Below are positions 1-8,701 of a stretch of DNA of 64,000 bases, piece after piece; position 1 is the first letter of the stretch, and each line of letters opens with the position of its first letter. The DNA is from Terrabacter tumescens (GTDB lineage: Bacteria; Actinomycetota; Actinomycetes; Actinomycetales; Dermatophilaceae): NCBI RefSeq assembly GCF_014646815.1, contig NZ_BMNZ01000001.1, positions 62,001-126,000 on the forward strand. Direction: 5' to 3'. The position numbers were made by a program, and so were the translations under genes. The notes beneath the pieces were generated by a model. The model was not told the origin of the DNA, made no database searches, and saw only the letters and a list, made by a program, of their open reading frames with translations.

Positions 1-1113
1 GTCCCGTACTGGGACGAGTCCGCCTGCTACGAGCTCACCGAGGGCGACGTCGAGGTGCTCGAGCGGGCCACCGGGGAGCTGCACCGGATGACCGTCGCCG
101 CCGTGCACCGGATGGCCCACGACCCGGAGGTCATCGCCCGCCACGGTCTGCCCGACGGGGCCGGCGCGTGGCTCGCGGCGTCGCTGTCGGACCCTGACGC
201 GACGTCGGTCTACGGCCGGTTCGACCTCGCCTGGGACGGCGACGGGCCGCCCAAGCTGCTCGAGTACAACGCCGACACCCCGGCCGGTCTCGTCGAGGCC
301 GCGGTGTGCCAGTGGTTCTGGCTCGAGGACCTCCACCCGGGGCTCGACCAGTGGAACCTGTTGCACGAGAGGCTCGTCGAGGGCTGGCGCCGCATGCGGG
401 CCCGCACCGGCGTGCGGGCCGTGCACTTCGCGGTCGGCCAGGACGAGCCGACCGAGGACTGGGCCACCGTCGCCTACCTGCGCGACACCGCGCAGGAGGC
501 CGGGCTCGTGGCGCTCGGCATCACGATGGAGGACGTCGGCTGGCACCACGGGCAGCGCCGCTTCGTCGACGTGCACGGCGAGCCGATCACGCACTGCTTC
601 AAGATGTACCCGACCGAGTGGATGCTCGACTCCCCGTTCGGCAGCTACCTGCTCGGCGGCGCCTCCACCACCCAGTGGATCGAGCCGCCGTGGAAGCTGC
701 TCGCCGGCTCGAAGGCGCTGCTGCCGGTCCTGTGGGAGATGTTCCCCGGCCACCCCAACCTGCTCCCGGCGTACTTCGACCACCCGCACGGCCTCACGGC
801 ATGCGCCTCCAAGCCGCTCTTCGGCTGGGAGGGTGACGGCGTCGACGTCGTCGGTCCGGACGGCGAGGAGCGCTCGCCGCGACTGCGCACCGAGGGACAG
901 CAGCGGATCTACCAGCAGTACGCACCCCTGCCCGACTACGACGGCAACCACCCCGTGCTCGGCACGTGGGTCGTCGACGGCAAGCCCGCGGGCCTCGGCA
1001 TCCGCGAGTCGACGAACCTCGTGACCAACACCGGAGCCCGGTTCGTGCCGCACCGCATGCTGGCGCCCCGCTCGAGCCCCGAGCAGGTCGCCTCGTGGGT
1101 CGCCGAGCCCTGA
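1..1113 (+). CDS. Glutathionylspermidine synthase family ATP-grasp protein (5' end outside window)
   Basis: The reading frame is open from base 1 (VPYWDESACYELTEGDVEVL), so the start codon lies upstream and the gene is partial. The sequence matches the GSP_synth (PF03738) ATP-grasp family, whose E. coli members YgiC and YjfC have unclear substrates: it shows the YWDESACYELT opening, KLLEYNADTPAGLVEAA, and the C-terminal QQYAPLPDY...LGTWVVDGKPAGLGIRES region. An amidase half such as that of GspS is not present in the visible part. A DUF350 membrane gene follows 72 bp downstream; in E. coli yjfC and the DUF350 gene yjfL are likewise neighbours. A peptide-amine ligase role is inferred from the family. 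The exact substrate is unknown. Confidence 0.88.
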   Translation, partial: VPYWDESACYELTEGDVEVLERATGELHRMTVAAVHRMAHDPEVIARHGLPDGAGAWLAASLSDPDATSVYGRFDLAWDGDGPPKLLEYNADTPAGLVEAAVCQWFWLEDLHPGLDQWNLLHERLVEGWRRMRARTGVRAVHFAVGQDEPTEDWATVAYLRDTAQEAGLVALGITMEDVGWHHGQRRFVDVHGEPITHCFKMYPTEWMLDSPFGSYLLGGASTTQWIEPPWKLLAGSKALLPVLWEMFPGHPNLLPAYFDHPHGLTACASKPLFGWEGDGVDVVGPDGEERSPRLRTEGQQRIYQQYAPLPDYDGNHPVLGTWVVDGKPAGLGIRESTNLVTNTGARFVPHRMLAPRSSPEQVASWVAEP

Positions 1114-1185
1114 GCACGCCACCATCGCACGACGTCACCACCCCTGCCTGGACCCCGAAACCCATCCCTGAAGCTGGAGCCCTGA

Positions 1186-1608
1186 ATGGACCTGCTCGTC
1201 CACACCGGATACGCCCTCGTCTACGCCGTCGTCGGCATCGCCGTCCTCGGCCTGGGTTACGCCGCGCTGGACCTCGTGACACCCGGCCACCTCGGCTCGC
1301 ACATCTGGACCGAGCGGTGCGTCAACGCGGCGATCGTGCTCGCCGCCGGGCTGCTCGGGCTGGGGTTCGTCGTCTTCGCGGCGATCTGGACCAACGCCAC
1401 CGGCTCGCTCGGTGTGGCGCTCGGGTGGACCGTCGTCTTCGGCGTCCTCGGCGTGCTGCTCCAGGCGCTCGCCTTCCGGCTGCTCGACCTCCTGACACCC
1501 GGAGACATGGCCGAGCTCGTGACGCAGCGCGAGTTCCACCCGGCGTCGGTCGTCGCGGCCGCCGTGCAGCTCGCGGTCTCGCTCATCGTCGTGGCCTCGA
1601 TCGCCTGA
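1186..1608 (+). CDS. DUF350 (UPF0719) integral membrane protein
   Basis: 140-residue, very hydrophobic protein with four predicted membrane segments at about residues 8-30, 45-68, 75-98 and 118-138. The repeated pattern LDLVTPG (residues about 28-34) and LDLLTPGD (about 100-107) reflects the internal duplication of the DUF350 family (PF03994). The ATG at 1186 has a CTGGAG ribosome-binding site just upstream. It follows the GSP-synthase-like gene closely and is probably co-transcribed, ending at the hairpin at 1624-1642. Family function is unknown; linkage to GSP-synthase-like enzymes suggests a shared envelope-associated role. Confidence 0.85.
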   Translation: MDLLVHTGYALVYAVVGIAVLGLGYAALDLVTPGHLGSHIWTERCVNAAIVLAAGLLGLGFVVFAAIWTNATGSLGVALGWTVVFGVLGVLLQALAFRLLDLLTPGDMAELVTQREFHPASVVAAAVQLAVSLIVVASIA

Positions 1609-1623
1609 GCCTCGGGCGGATGT

Positions 1624-1642
1624 CCCTCCGCGGAGCGGAGGG
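1624..1642 (+). terminator. Hairpin after DUF350 gene
   Basis: Perfect inverted repeat CCCTCCGC / GCGGAGGG with a 3-nt GGA loop, 15 bp after the DUF350 stop codon and before the amidohydrolase start. There is no T-run, as is usual in high-GC actinobacteria. Intrinsic terminator by position and structure. Confidence 0.6.
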
Positions 1643-1665
1643 GCTCGGAGGTTAGGGTCGGGACC

Positions 1666-2754
1666 ATGAGTGCACCGGTGCTCCACGTCCGCGGTCGCGT
1701 GCTCGTCGGGCCCGACGAGGTCGTCGACGAGCTGTGGGTGGTCGGCGGGCGCGTGTCCTTCACGCCGCCCTCGGACCGCAGCGAGGTGCAGACCCTCGAG
1801 GGCTGGGTGCTGCCCGGGCTCGTGGACGCCCACTGCCACGTCGGCCTCGGCCCCCACGGCGCCGTGCCACGCGACGAGGCCGAGCAGCAGGCGATCACCG
1901 ACCGCGACCGCGGCACGCTCCTCATCCGCGACGCGGGGCAGCCCGGCGACACGCACTGGGTCGACGACCGCGAGGACCTGCCGAAAATCATCCGCGCCGG
2001 ACGCCACATCGCGCGCACCCGCCGCTACATCCGCAACTACGCGCACGAGGTGGAGGAGGACGAGCTCGCCCGCCACGTCCGGCTCGAGGCGCACCGCGGC
2101 GACGGCTGGGTCAAGCTCGTCGGCGACTGGATCGACCGCGACGTCGGCGACCTCGCCCCGAGCTGGTCGCGCCAGGCCGTCGCCGACGCCATCGCGGCGG
2201 CCCACGAGGAGGGCGTCCGCGTCACCGCCCACTGCTTCGGCGAGGAGTCGCTGCGCGACCTGGCCGCCGCCGGCATCGACTGCATCGAGCACGCGACGGG
2301 CCTGCAGGAGGACTCCATCGACACCTTCGCCGCGCAGGGCATCGCCATCGTGCCGACCCTCGTCAACATCGCCCAGTTCCCCGACCTCGCGGAGCCGGCC
2401 AAGGAGAAGTTCCCCGACTACCACCGGCACATGCTCGACCTGCACGAGCGTCGCTACGCCACCGTCGGGGCGGCGCACGAGGCCGGCGTGCCGATCTACG
2501 TCGGCACCGACGCCGGGGGCAGCCTCCCGCACGGGCTCGTCGCGCAGGAGATGGTCGAGCTGACCAAGGCGGGCCTCAGCAACGCCGAGGTCGTCGCCGC
2601 GGCCACGTGGGGCGCCCGGGAGTGGCTCGGCCGGCCCGGCATCGTCGAGGGCGAGGACGCCGACCTCGTCGTCTACGCCGCCGACCCGCTGGCCGATGTC
2701 ACCGTCGTCGGCGACCCGCTCGGCGTCGTGCTGCGAGGCCGCGTTGTCGTCTGA
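1666..2754 (+). CDS. Amidohydrolase family protein (imidazolonepropionase-like)
   Basis: 362-residue metal-dependent hydrolase of the amidohydrolase superfamily. Visible motifs: WVLPGLVDAHCHVGLGPHG (about residues 47-65, HxH metal ligands), KLVGDW (candidate bridging Lys, about residue 150), VTAHCFGEES and GIDCIEHATG (downstream His ligands) and YVGTDAGGSLPHG (catalytic Asp), followed by the C-terminal beta-sandwich segment (GIVEGEDADLVVYAADPLADV). The ATG at 1666 is preceded by GGAGGTTAGGG. Its 3' end overlaps the next gene. Likely cytoplasmic; the substrate cannot be told from sequence, and no histidine-degradation genes are nearby. Confidence 0.88.
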   Translation: MSAPVLHVRGRVLVGPDEVVDELWVVGGRVSFTPPSDRSEVQTLEGWVLPGLVDAHCHVGLGPHGAVPRDEAEQQAITDRDRGTLLIRDAGQPGDTHWVDDREDLPKIIRAGRHIARTRRYIRNYAHEVEEDELARHVRLEAHRGDGWVKLVGDWIDRDVGDLAPSWSRQAVADAIAAAHEEGVRVTAHCFGEESLRDLAAAGIDCIEHATGLQEDSIDTFAAQGIAIVPTLVNIAQFPDLAEPAKEKFPDYHRHMLDLHERRYATVGAAHEAGVPIYVGTDAGGSLPHGLVAQEMVELTKAGLSNAEVVAAATWGAREWLGRPGIVEGEDADLVVYAADPLADVTVVGDPLGVVLRGRVVV

Positions 2755-3712
2755 CCGCGCCGCCGAGCACCCCGCCGACCACGCCGGGGAGCCCGCTGCC
2801 GCCGAGCCGCCGCTCACCGCGACGGGGGAGCGGGTCGAGGTGCGGCCGCCGTCGGTGGCTGACATCGAGGCGTATGCCGCTGCCGTCACCCTCTCGGAGC
2901 GGCGCCTCGCCGACTTCGCGATCCCCAACCCGCACAACCTGCCGGTCGTCCTCGACAGCCAGTCGCAGACCTACCGCACGTTCATGGTGCACGCCCTCGA
3001 TGCCGAGGGCTCGCACGGGCTCGTGGGCCGGATCAACGTCGCCAACGTCGTCGGCGGCTCGTTCCGCAGCGCGACGATCGGCTACGACTCCTACGACCCG
3101 TATGCCGGCCGGGGCCTGTTCGCCGAGGGGCTGCGGCTCACGCTCGACCTCGTCTTCGCCGACCCGCCCCAGGGGATGGGCCTGCACCGCATCGAGGCGA
3201 ACATCCAGCCGGCCAACCACCGCTCAGCCGGCCTCGTGCGCTCCCTCGGCTTCGTCCACGAGGGCTTCTCCCGCGACTTCCTGCACCTGCCCGGCCTCGA
3301 CGGGCGGCGCGACTGGCGCGACCACGACCGCTTCACCCTGCTGTCGAGCGACTGGCCGGCCGTGCCCTACCGTCCGCACGGGCACCGGCGCACCGCGTGC
3401 GTCGTCACCGGCCCCAGCGGCCCGGGCTACGGCTACGCGGGCGTCAGCCTGGCCGCGGCCGTGGCCGCCGAGCTCGGCATCCCGCTCTTCTCGGCGAGCG
3501 TCGTGGGCAGCACGGCCGCGCTCTTCGAGCTGCTCCGCGCCTCGCCCGTCGGTGGGGTGGTGGAGTGCCGGCTCTCCGGCCCCGAACTGCGGATGGGTCT
3601 GGCCCGCGCCGGCTACGAGCCCTCGGGCGTGCCCGTCCTCGACAACGCCGTCGACGTGCCCCGGCGCGAGGTCGTGAGGCAGGCCCTCGCGGTCCGCGCG
3701 GCGCGCGCCTGA
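2744..3712 (+). CDS. GNAT-family N-acetyltransferase with an unassigned C-terminal region
   Basis: N-terminal GNAT (RimJ/RimL type) domain covering roughly residues 25-210, with GRINVANVVGGSFRSATIGYD, YAGRGLFAEGLRL and HRIEANIQPANHRSAGLVRSLGF (split here for description only) corresponding to the acetyl-CoA fold. After this come about 105 residues beginning TACVVTGPSGPGYGYAG that do not look like GNAT. I chose the TTG at 2744, which overlaps the amidohydrolase end by 11 bp; an ATG at 2696 would add a low-complexity stretch that mirrors the other gene's frame, and a GTG at 2840 would cut into the domain. Substrate unknown. Confidence 0.75.
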   Translation: MSSDRAAEHPADHAGEPAAAEPPLTATGERVEVRPPSVADIEAYAAAVTLSERRLADFAIPNPHNLPVVLDSQSQTYRTFMVHALDAEGSHGLVGRINVANVVGGSFRSATIGYDSYDPYAGRGLFAEGLRLTLDLVFADPPQGMGLHRIEANIQPANHRSAGLVRSLGFVHEGFSRDFLHLPGLDGRRDWRDHDRFTLLSSDWPAVPYRPHGHRRTACVVTGPSGPGYGYAGVSLAAAVAAELGIPLFSASVVGSTAALFELLRASPVGGVVECRLSGPELRMGLARAGYEPSGVPVLDNAVDVPRREVVRQALAVRAARA

Positions 3713-3898
3713 CGAGGCGGACGGCATACGCCCTCACGGGGCCGTGTCCGGAGCACCCCTCCGGGTCTGGCAGAATTGAGTGCTGTACCCGTCCGGCCCC
3801 CTCTCGGCTGGACCGGACGCCTACACACCGAGCGTCGGCACCCCGGCTGAACCCAGTCGGTCTCGCCGCGCTCACTACTGGTTGAGGAGACCGCCACC

Positions 3899-4378
3899 AT
3901 GGCAGTCAAGATCCGTCTGAAGCGCATGGGCAAGATCCGTGCACCGTACTACCGCGTCGTCGTCATGGACTCGCGCACGAAGCGCGACGGCCGTGCCATC
4001 GAGGAGATCGGCAAGTACCACCCCACCGAGCAGCCGTCGCTCATCGACATCGACATCGAGCGCGCGCACTACTGGCTCGGCCAGGGCGCGCAGCCGACTG
4101 AGGCCGTCGCGGCGCTCATCAAGATCGTCGACGAGGGCAAGCTCCAGACCAAGGAGCCGAAGACCCCGAAGAAGGACCTCTACGAGGCCGCTGTCGCCGC
4201 TGCCGGTGGCAAGAACGACGCCGGCACCGACGGCCCGACGCCGCGCAAGAAGGCCGCCAAGAAGGCCGAGCCGAAGGCCGACGCCAAGGCTGACGAGAAG
4301 ACCGACGAGAAGACCGACGAGAAGACCGAGGCCCCGGCCGAGGCTGCTGCCGACGAGGCCGCGAAGGCCGAGGCCTGA
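3899..4378 (+). CDS. rpsP: 30S ribosomal protein S16
   Basis: 159 residues, beginning [19 protein letters not shown], the classic S16 N-terminus, followed by [21 protein letters not shown]16 is a primary assembly protein of the small subunit. The core ends near residue 85; the rest is a Lys/Ala/Glu/Asp-rich tail with three DEKT units (about residues 130-142), an extension common in actinobacteria. Ribosome-binding site GTTGAGGAGA lies 9 bp before the ATG. First gene of an rpsP-khpA unit ending at the hairpin at 4648-4682. Confidence 0.97.
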   Translation: MAVKIRLKRMGKIRAPYYRVVVMDSRTKRDGRAIEEIGKYHPTEQPSLIDIDIERAHYWLGQGAQPTEAVAALIKIVDEGKLQTKEPKTPKKDLYEAAVAAAGGKNDAGTDGPTPRKKAAKKAEPKADAKADEKTDEKTDEKTEAPAEAAADEAAKAEA

Positions 4379-4380
4379 GC

Positions 4381-4623
4381 ATGCTCGAGGAGGCGCTCGA
4401 GCACCTCGTCAAGGGCATCGTCGACCACGACGAGGACGTCGTCGTGCGCCGCAAGGAGCTGCGTCGCGGTGAGCTGCTCGAGGTCCGGGTCCACCCCGAC
4501 GACCTCGGCCGCGTCATCGGCCGCTCCGGCCGCACGGCGAGCGCGCTGCGCACCGTCGTCGGCGCCCTCGCGGGCAACAACAACGTGCGCGTCGACATCG
4601 TCGACACCGACCGCGCGCGCTGA
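4381..4623 (+). CDS. khpA: KhpA, KH-domain RNA-binding protein
   Basis: 80-residue single KH-domain protein. It starts MLEEALEHLVKGIVDHDEDV and carries the RNA-binding loop VIGRSGRTASALRTVV at about residues 42-57. KhpA family proteins bind RNA, often as KhpA/KhpB complexes, and regulate cell division and translation in other Gram-positives. Starts 2 bp after rpsP, so it is translationally coupled. The invariable rpsP-khpA-rimM order supports the call. Confidence 0.94.
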   Translation: MLEEALEHLVKGIVDHDEDVVVRRKELRRGELLEVRVHPDDLGRVIGRSGRTASALRTVVGALAGNNNVRVDIVDTDRAR

Positions 4624-4647
4624 GCGCCGACTCCACCCGAGTCACCG

Positions 4648-4682
4648 AGAGGGGCGTCCCGGATCTACCGGGGCGCCCCTCT
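4648..4682 (+). terminator. Strong hairpin after khpA
   Basis: A 15-bp stem, AGAGGGGCGTCCCGG (4648-4662) with CCGGGGCGCCCCTCT (4668-4682), with one G.U pair and a 5-nt ATCTA loop. It sits 25 bp after khpA and before rimM. Good intrinsic terminator or attenuator separating rpsP-khpA from rimM-trmD. Confidence 0.8.
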
Positions 4683-4751
4683 GCTCGTCCCCGCCGCCCT
4701 TCTCCGGCCCACTGGTCTCGTGGGGCCCACAGAACTGAGAGGATTCGGCCC

Positions 4752-5279
4752 ATGAACGTCGTCCTCGCCCGCATCGGCAAACCCCATGGCCTGCAGGGAG
4801 AGGTGACCGTCCAGCTGCACACGGACGACCCCGAGACGCGCTTCGCCGTCGGCACCGTCATCGCGACCGAGGCCGACCCGGGGTCCGGGGTGCCCAAGAC
4901 CCTCACGATCGCGTCGACGCGGGTGCACCGCGGCATCTGGCTGCTCACCTTCGAGGAGATCCCCGACCGCACCGGCGCCGAGAGCCTGCGCGGCACCCGG
5001 CTCGTGCTGCCCGAGTCAGACCCGCAGGACGAGGACGAGGCCTTCTACGAGGAGGATCTCGTCGGCCTCGAGGTGCGTGACACGAGCGGCGCGCAGGTCG
5101 GCACGGTCAGCGGTCTCGAGATCGGTCCGGCCCAGGACCGCCTCGTCGTGACGCTCACCGACGGCGTCACGGCCTACGTCCCCTTCGTCAAGCGCATCGT
5201 GCCCGTCGTCGCCGACGACCACGTGGTCGTCGACCCGCCGCCCGGCCTCTTCGACCTCTACCGCGAGGGCACCGAGTGA
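4752..5279 (+). CDS. rimM: 16S rRNA processing protein RimM
   Basis: 175 residues. N-terminal RimM domain ([20 protein letters not shown]) and C-terminal PRC-barrel ([20 protein letters not shown] ... FVKRIVPVV, ending PPPGLFDL). RimM assists maturation of the 30S head and binds S19. The ATG at 4752 is preceded by GAGAGGATTC. The stop codon overlaps the trmD GTG by 4 bp (GTGA), so the two are translationally coupled. Confidence 0.97.
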   Translation: MNVVLARIGKPHGLQGEVTVQLHTDDPETRFAVGTVIATEADPGSGVPKTLTIASTRVHRGIWLLTFEEIPDRTGAESLRGTRLVLPESDPQDEDEAFYEEDLVGLEVRDTSGAQVGTVSGLEIGPAQDRLVVTLTDGVTAYVPFVKRIVPVVADDHVVVDPPPGLFDLYREGTE

Positions 5280-6502
5280 GCGTGCACCACGAGGGGGCGC
5301 CGGCGCCCGCCATGCGCGTCGACGTCGTCACGATCTTCCCCGACTACCTCGCCCCGCTCGACCTGTCGCTCATCGGCAAGGCGCGCGAGGACGGCCTGCT
5401 CGACGTCCGGGTGCACGACCTGCGGGACTTCACCCACGACCGGCACCGCACCGTCGACGACACCCCCTACGGCGGGGGAGCGGGCATGGTCATGAAGCCC
5501 CAGCCCTGGTCCGAGGCGCTCGACCACGTTCTGGCACAGGACAACCCGACCGGCGCCAAGCCGCGGCTCATCGTCCCCGGGCCGGGTGGGCAGCCGTTCA
5601 CCCAGGCGCTCGCGCGCGAGCTCGCCGAGGAGCCGTGGCTCGCCTTCGCCTGCGGGCGCTACGAGGGCATCGACGAGCGCGTCTACGACCACGCCCGTGA
5701 GGACCTCGGTCTGGAGGTCTCGGTCGTCAGCCTCGGCGACTACGTCCTCAACGGCGGCGAGGTCGCCGTGCTCGCCATGGTCGAGGCCGTCGGCCGGCTC
5801 GTCCCCGGCGTCATCGGCAACGCCGCGTCGCTCGTCGAGGAGTCGCACGAGGACGGGCTGCTCGAGTACCCCATCTACACCAAGCCGAGCTCGTGGAACG
5901 GCCGCGAGGTGCCCCCGGTCCTGCTCTCGGGCAACCACGGCGCCATCGCCGAGTGGCGTCACGAGCAGCGGCTCGCCCGCACCGCAGCACGCCGGCCCGA
6001 CCTGCTGCACGCCTCGCACGGCACCGACGCCGGTGACATCGAGATCAGCGCTGCGACGCCGGGCGACGTGCCCGAGCTCGCCGTGCTGATGCGGGCCTGC
6101 TGGGTGCAGGAGGCCGTCGCCAACGAGACCCTCGAGATCCCCGCCCTGCACGAGAGCCTCGACGACGTCCGCGCGAGCCTCGAGCACACGCAGACCTGGG
6201 TGGCCCGCAGCGGCGGCCGCCTCGTCGGCGCGGTGCGCACGTCGCGCACCGGACCCGACGCCGACGACTGGTTCATCGGTCGCCTCTGCGTCGTCCCGGA
6301 CCTGCAGGGCCGTGGACTCGGCCGCCGCCTGCTCGAGCACGCCGAGTCGACCGCGCCGGACGGCATACGCACGTTCACCCTCCACACGGGGGCGCGCAGC
6401 ACGGACAACCTGCGGATGTACAAGAAGGCCGGCTACCGCCTCGTCGAGCAGCCCGCGTCGATCCCCGGGGCGGTCACGCTCGTCAAGCGCCGTCGCCGCT
6501 GA
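5276..6502 (+). CDS. trmD: tRNA (guanine37-N1)-methyltransferase TrmD fused to a GNAT domain
   Basis: 408 residues against about 240-270 for ordinary TrmD. The TrmD part (residues about 13-250) has [56 protein letters not shown] and [14 protein letters not shown], all typical of the trefoil-knot SAM-binding methyltransferase that makes m1G37. From about residue 255 a second domain begins ([22 protein letters not shown]), with the GNAT acetyl-CoA loop [20 protein letters not shown] and [12 protein letters not shown]. The frame is continuous, so this is a true fusion and not a frameshift. Start is GTG at 5276, overlapping rimM; an internal ATG at 5312 would also fit the TrmD core. The acetyltransferase substrate is unknown. 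Confidence 0.95.
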   Translation: MSVHHEGAPAPAMRVDVVTIFPDYLAPLDLSLIGKAREDGLLDVRVHDLRDFTHDRHRTVDDTPYGGGAGMVMKPQPWSEALDHVLAQDNPTGAKPRLIVPGPGGQPFTQALARELAEEPWLAFACGRYEGIDERVYDHAREDLGLEVSVVSLGDYVLNGGEVAVLAMVEAVGRLVPGVIGNAASLVEESHEDGLLEYPIYTKPSSWNGREVPPVLLSGNHGAIAEWRHEQRLARTAARRPDLLHASHGTDAGDIEISAATPGDVPELAVLMRACWVQEAVANETLEIPALHESLDDVRASLEHTQTWVARSGGRLVGAVRTSRTGPDADDWFIGRLCVVPDLQGRGLGRRLLEHAESTAPDGIRTFTLHTGARSTDNLRMYKKAGYRLVEQPASIPGAVTLVKRRRR

Positions 6503-6514
6503 CCCGCGCGCCCG

Positions 6515-7273
6515 TCACGACACGAGCGCGAGGCCGAGGTCGTCCGGCAGCAGCAGGCGTCGGCGGATCAGGGCGGCCTGCACCCCCGCGGTGATCGACT
6601 GCGTCGCCATGATCGCGAAGAGCACCAGCACCTGGGCCGTCGCGGCCTGGACCGCGCTGCCGCCGCCGAGCATGACGCCGATGAAGGCGCCCGGCAGCGT
6701 GACGATGCCCGAGGTGCGCACCTGGTCGAGGCTCGGCACGATGCCCTCCGGGACGCGACGGGCGATGATCTCGTCGATGGCCTGGCCCGAGGTGAGCCCG
6801 AGCGAGAGCGACGCCTCGTACTGCCCGTGCTCCTCGCGCAGCGCCGCGAAGGTGCGCCGACCGACGAGCGTGTGCACCGTCATCGTGTTGCCGATGACGA
6901 TCCCGGCCACGGGGATGACGGCGATCCCCGTCAGCGGCACCGAGCCCGTGGCCAGCACGATCCCCACGACCGGGACGACGCCGCACGCCATCGCGGCGGC
7001 CGCCCAGGGCCAGGTGCCCGGCGCGCCGACGCGCTTGGACGTCGTGGCGACCGCCGTCGCGAACATCGCGCCCACCGCGACGAACGACCACCACAGGGAG
7101 CCGACGACCGCGGTGATGACGAGCGCCACGAGTCCGAGCTGCACGACGGCCCGGGCGCCGGCGACCGCCGACTGGCGACCGAGGCCGATGCCGCTGACGC
7201 GGTTGGCGACGACGGTCACGAGCATGAGGACGACGAGACAGACGTAGACGGGCCAGCCGGGGGAGACGCTCAC
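6515..7273 (-). CDS. FetB/UPF0014 family permease
   Basis: 252-residue integral membrane protein of the UPF0014 family (E. coli FetB, formerly YbbM). Family features are the central IPVAGIVIGNTMTVHTLVGRR and the segment SLGLTSGQAIDEIIARRVP ... PSLDQVRTSGIVTLPGAFIG (described as two stretches), with about seven hydrophobic segments. FetB pairs with the ATPase FetA in iron export in E. coli, but no ATPase gene is adjacent here. It is convergent with trmD (12-bp gap) and divergent from rplS, interrupting the usual trmD-rplS order. Whether it transports iron is unproven. Confidence 0.85.
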   Translation of the reverse strand: MSVSPGWPVYVCLVVLMLVTVVANRVSGIGLGRQSAVAGARAVVQLGLVALVITAVVGSLWWSFVAVGAMFATAVATTSKRVGAPGTWPWAAAAMACGVVPVVGIVLATGSVPLTGIAVIPVAGIVIGNTMTVHTLVGRRTFAALREEHGQYEASLSLGLTSGQAIDEIIARRVPEGIVPSLDQVRTSGIVTLPGAFIGVMLGGGSAVQAATAQVLVLFAIMATQSITAGVQAALIRRRLLLPDDLGLALVS

Positions 7274-7501
7274 GGGCCCACGCTAGGGCACGGCCGGCCT
7301 ACGCTCGCCTCACCGATTTCAGGTATGCCGCGTGCTCTGGCAGACTTGCTCCTTGCGTCCGGCACATGACGGCCCCTGCCACAGGGGGAGTTCGGTCACC
7401 ACCTCGCACGACCAGCAGCACCGGTGACCTGACGCGGCCCGACGGACGCATCCACACCTTTGTGACGAGGTGGCCTGTGGCACCCAGGAAAGCGAAGCAT
7501 C

Positions 7502-7876
7502 ATGCACACGTTTGACGAGATCAACGCCGCATCGCTGCGCTCGGACGTTCCCGAGTTCCGCGCCGGCGACACCCTCAAGGTCCACGTCAAGGTCATCGAG
7601 GGCACGCGCTCGCGTGTCCAGGTGTTCCAGGGCATCGTCATCCGTCGCCACGGCGGCGGCGTCGGCGAGACCTTCACCGTCCGCAAGATCTCCTTCGGTG
7701 TCGGCGTCGAGCGCACCTTCCCGCTGCACACCCCGGTCATCGACAAGATCGAGGTCGTGACCCGCGGTGACGTCCGTCGCGCCAAGCTCTACTACCTGCG
7801 TGGTCTGCGCGGCAAGGCTGCCAAGATCCGCGAGAAGCGCGACACCATCCCGGCCAAGGCCGGCGCCAAGAGCTGA
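7502..7876 (+). CDS. rplS: 50S ribosomal protein L19
   Basis: 124 residues, [20 protein letters not shown] followed by [23 protein letters not shown] and [14 protein letters not shown], and the L19 signature [21 protein letters not shown]19 sits at the 30S-50S interface. GGAAAGCG precedes the ATG. It has its own 228-bp upstream region because of the inserted fetB-like gene and is followed after 27 bp by lepB. Confidence 0.97.
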   Translation: MHTFDEINAASLRSDVPEFRAGDTLKVHVKVIEGTRSRVQVFQGIVIRRHGGGVGETFTVRKISFGVGVERTFPLHTPVIDKIEVVTRGDVRRAKLYYLRGLRGKAAKIREKRDTIPAKAGAKS

Positions 7877-7903
7877 CGACCTGCTGACGCAGCCGTCCGC
7901 CCA

Positions 7904-8701
7904 GTGACGCAAGGCGCGGTGGACCCCGAGCGGGCCGTCCCGGAGACATCCGGGACGCCCCCAGAGGCGGGGTCCGCCGCGCCTTCGTCGCGTCCGGGCG
8001 AGGGCGGCGCGCCGGGTGCTGGTCGTGCGGGTCTGGCCGGTCGGTCCGGGGCGTATGCCGCCGCGCGACGTCACCGGTGGCTGCTCGGTCCCGCGCTGCT
8101 GCTGCTCGCGATCGTGGTGATCCGGGCCTTCCTCGTGACGCCCTTCGGCATCCCGAGCGAGTCCATGCAGGACACCCTGCTCATCGGTGACCGCATCCTC
8201 GTCAGCCGCACGACGGCGCCGGCGGACCTGCGCCGCGGCGACATCGTCGTCTTCGACGCCTCCCAGGCCTTCAACCTCCGCGTGCCCGAGCGCGGCCTCC
8301 TCCAGACCTTGGTCGAGGCCGTCGAGAGCCTGGCCGGCAAGGGCCAGCCGACCGACTACGTCAAGCGCATCATCGGGCTGCCCGGCGACCACGTGAGGTG
8401 CTGCGCCGCCGACGGCCGTCTCGAGATCAACGGCGTCGCCGTCACCGAGCCCTACGTGGCACCGGGGCAGAAACCGAGCCTGCTCACCTTCGACGTGACG
8501 GTGCCGCCCGACCGGTTCTGGGTCATGGGCGACAACCGGGGATCGTCCGCGGACTCCCGTGCGCACCTCGGCGACCCGGGTGGCGGCATGGTGCCGGGGG
8601 ACGACATGATCGGCAAGGTTTGGGTGCGATACTGGCCGCTCGATCGGCTCGGACCGGTCGAGCAAGGACAAATTGCCTCCGTCCCACGAAATGGTGAGTG
8701 A
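7904..8701 (+). CDS. lepB: Signal peptidase I (first of two)
   Basis: 265 residues. A Pro/Gly/Ala-rich cytoplasmic N-terminus is followed by one membrane segment (about residues 58-78, WLLGPALLLLAIVVIRAFLV) and the catalytic domain. The Ser nucleophile is S87 in IPSESM and the Lys general base is K154 in [14 protein letters not shown]; box E is FWVMGDNRGSSADSRAHLG. It cleaves signal peptides of exported proteins. GTG start at 7904; the stop overlaps the next lepB (TGATG). A Cys pair at CC in DHVRCCAADGRLEING is unusual. Confidence 0.95.
   Translation: MTQGAVDPERAVPETSGTPPEAGSAAPSSRPGEGGAPGAGRAGLAGRSGAYAAARRHRWLLGPALLLLAIVVIRAFLVTPFGIPSESMQDTLLIGDRILVSRTTAPADLRRGDIVVFDASQAFNLRVPERGLLQTLVEAVESLAGKGQPTDYVKRIIGLPGDHVRCCAADGRLEINGVAVTEPYVAPGQKPSLLTFDVTVPPDRFWVMGDNRGSSADSRAHLGDPGGGMVPGDDMIGKVWVRYWPLDRLGPVEQGQIASVPRNGE

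Noticed and set aside
1135-2937. 600-codon open frame antisense to the DUF350 and amidohydrolase genes
   Set aside because: It runs opposite real genes with clear families, uses codons typical of an antisense frame in high-GC DNA and has no recognisable domain.
7274-7501. Leader riboswitch for rplS
   Set aside because: No recognisable riboswitch core or conserved stem set was visible; only one octamer copy (7323) and ordinary GC-rich DNA.
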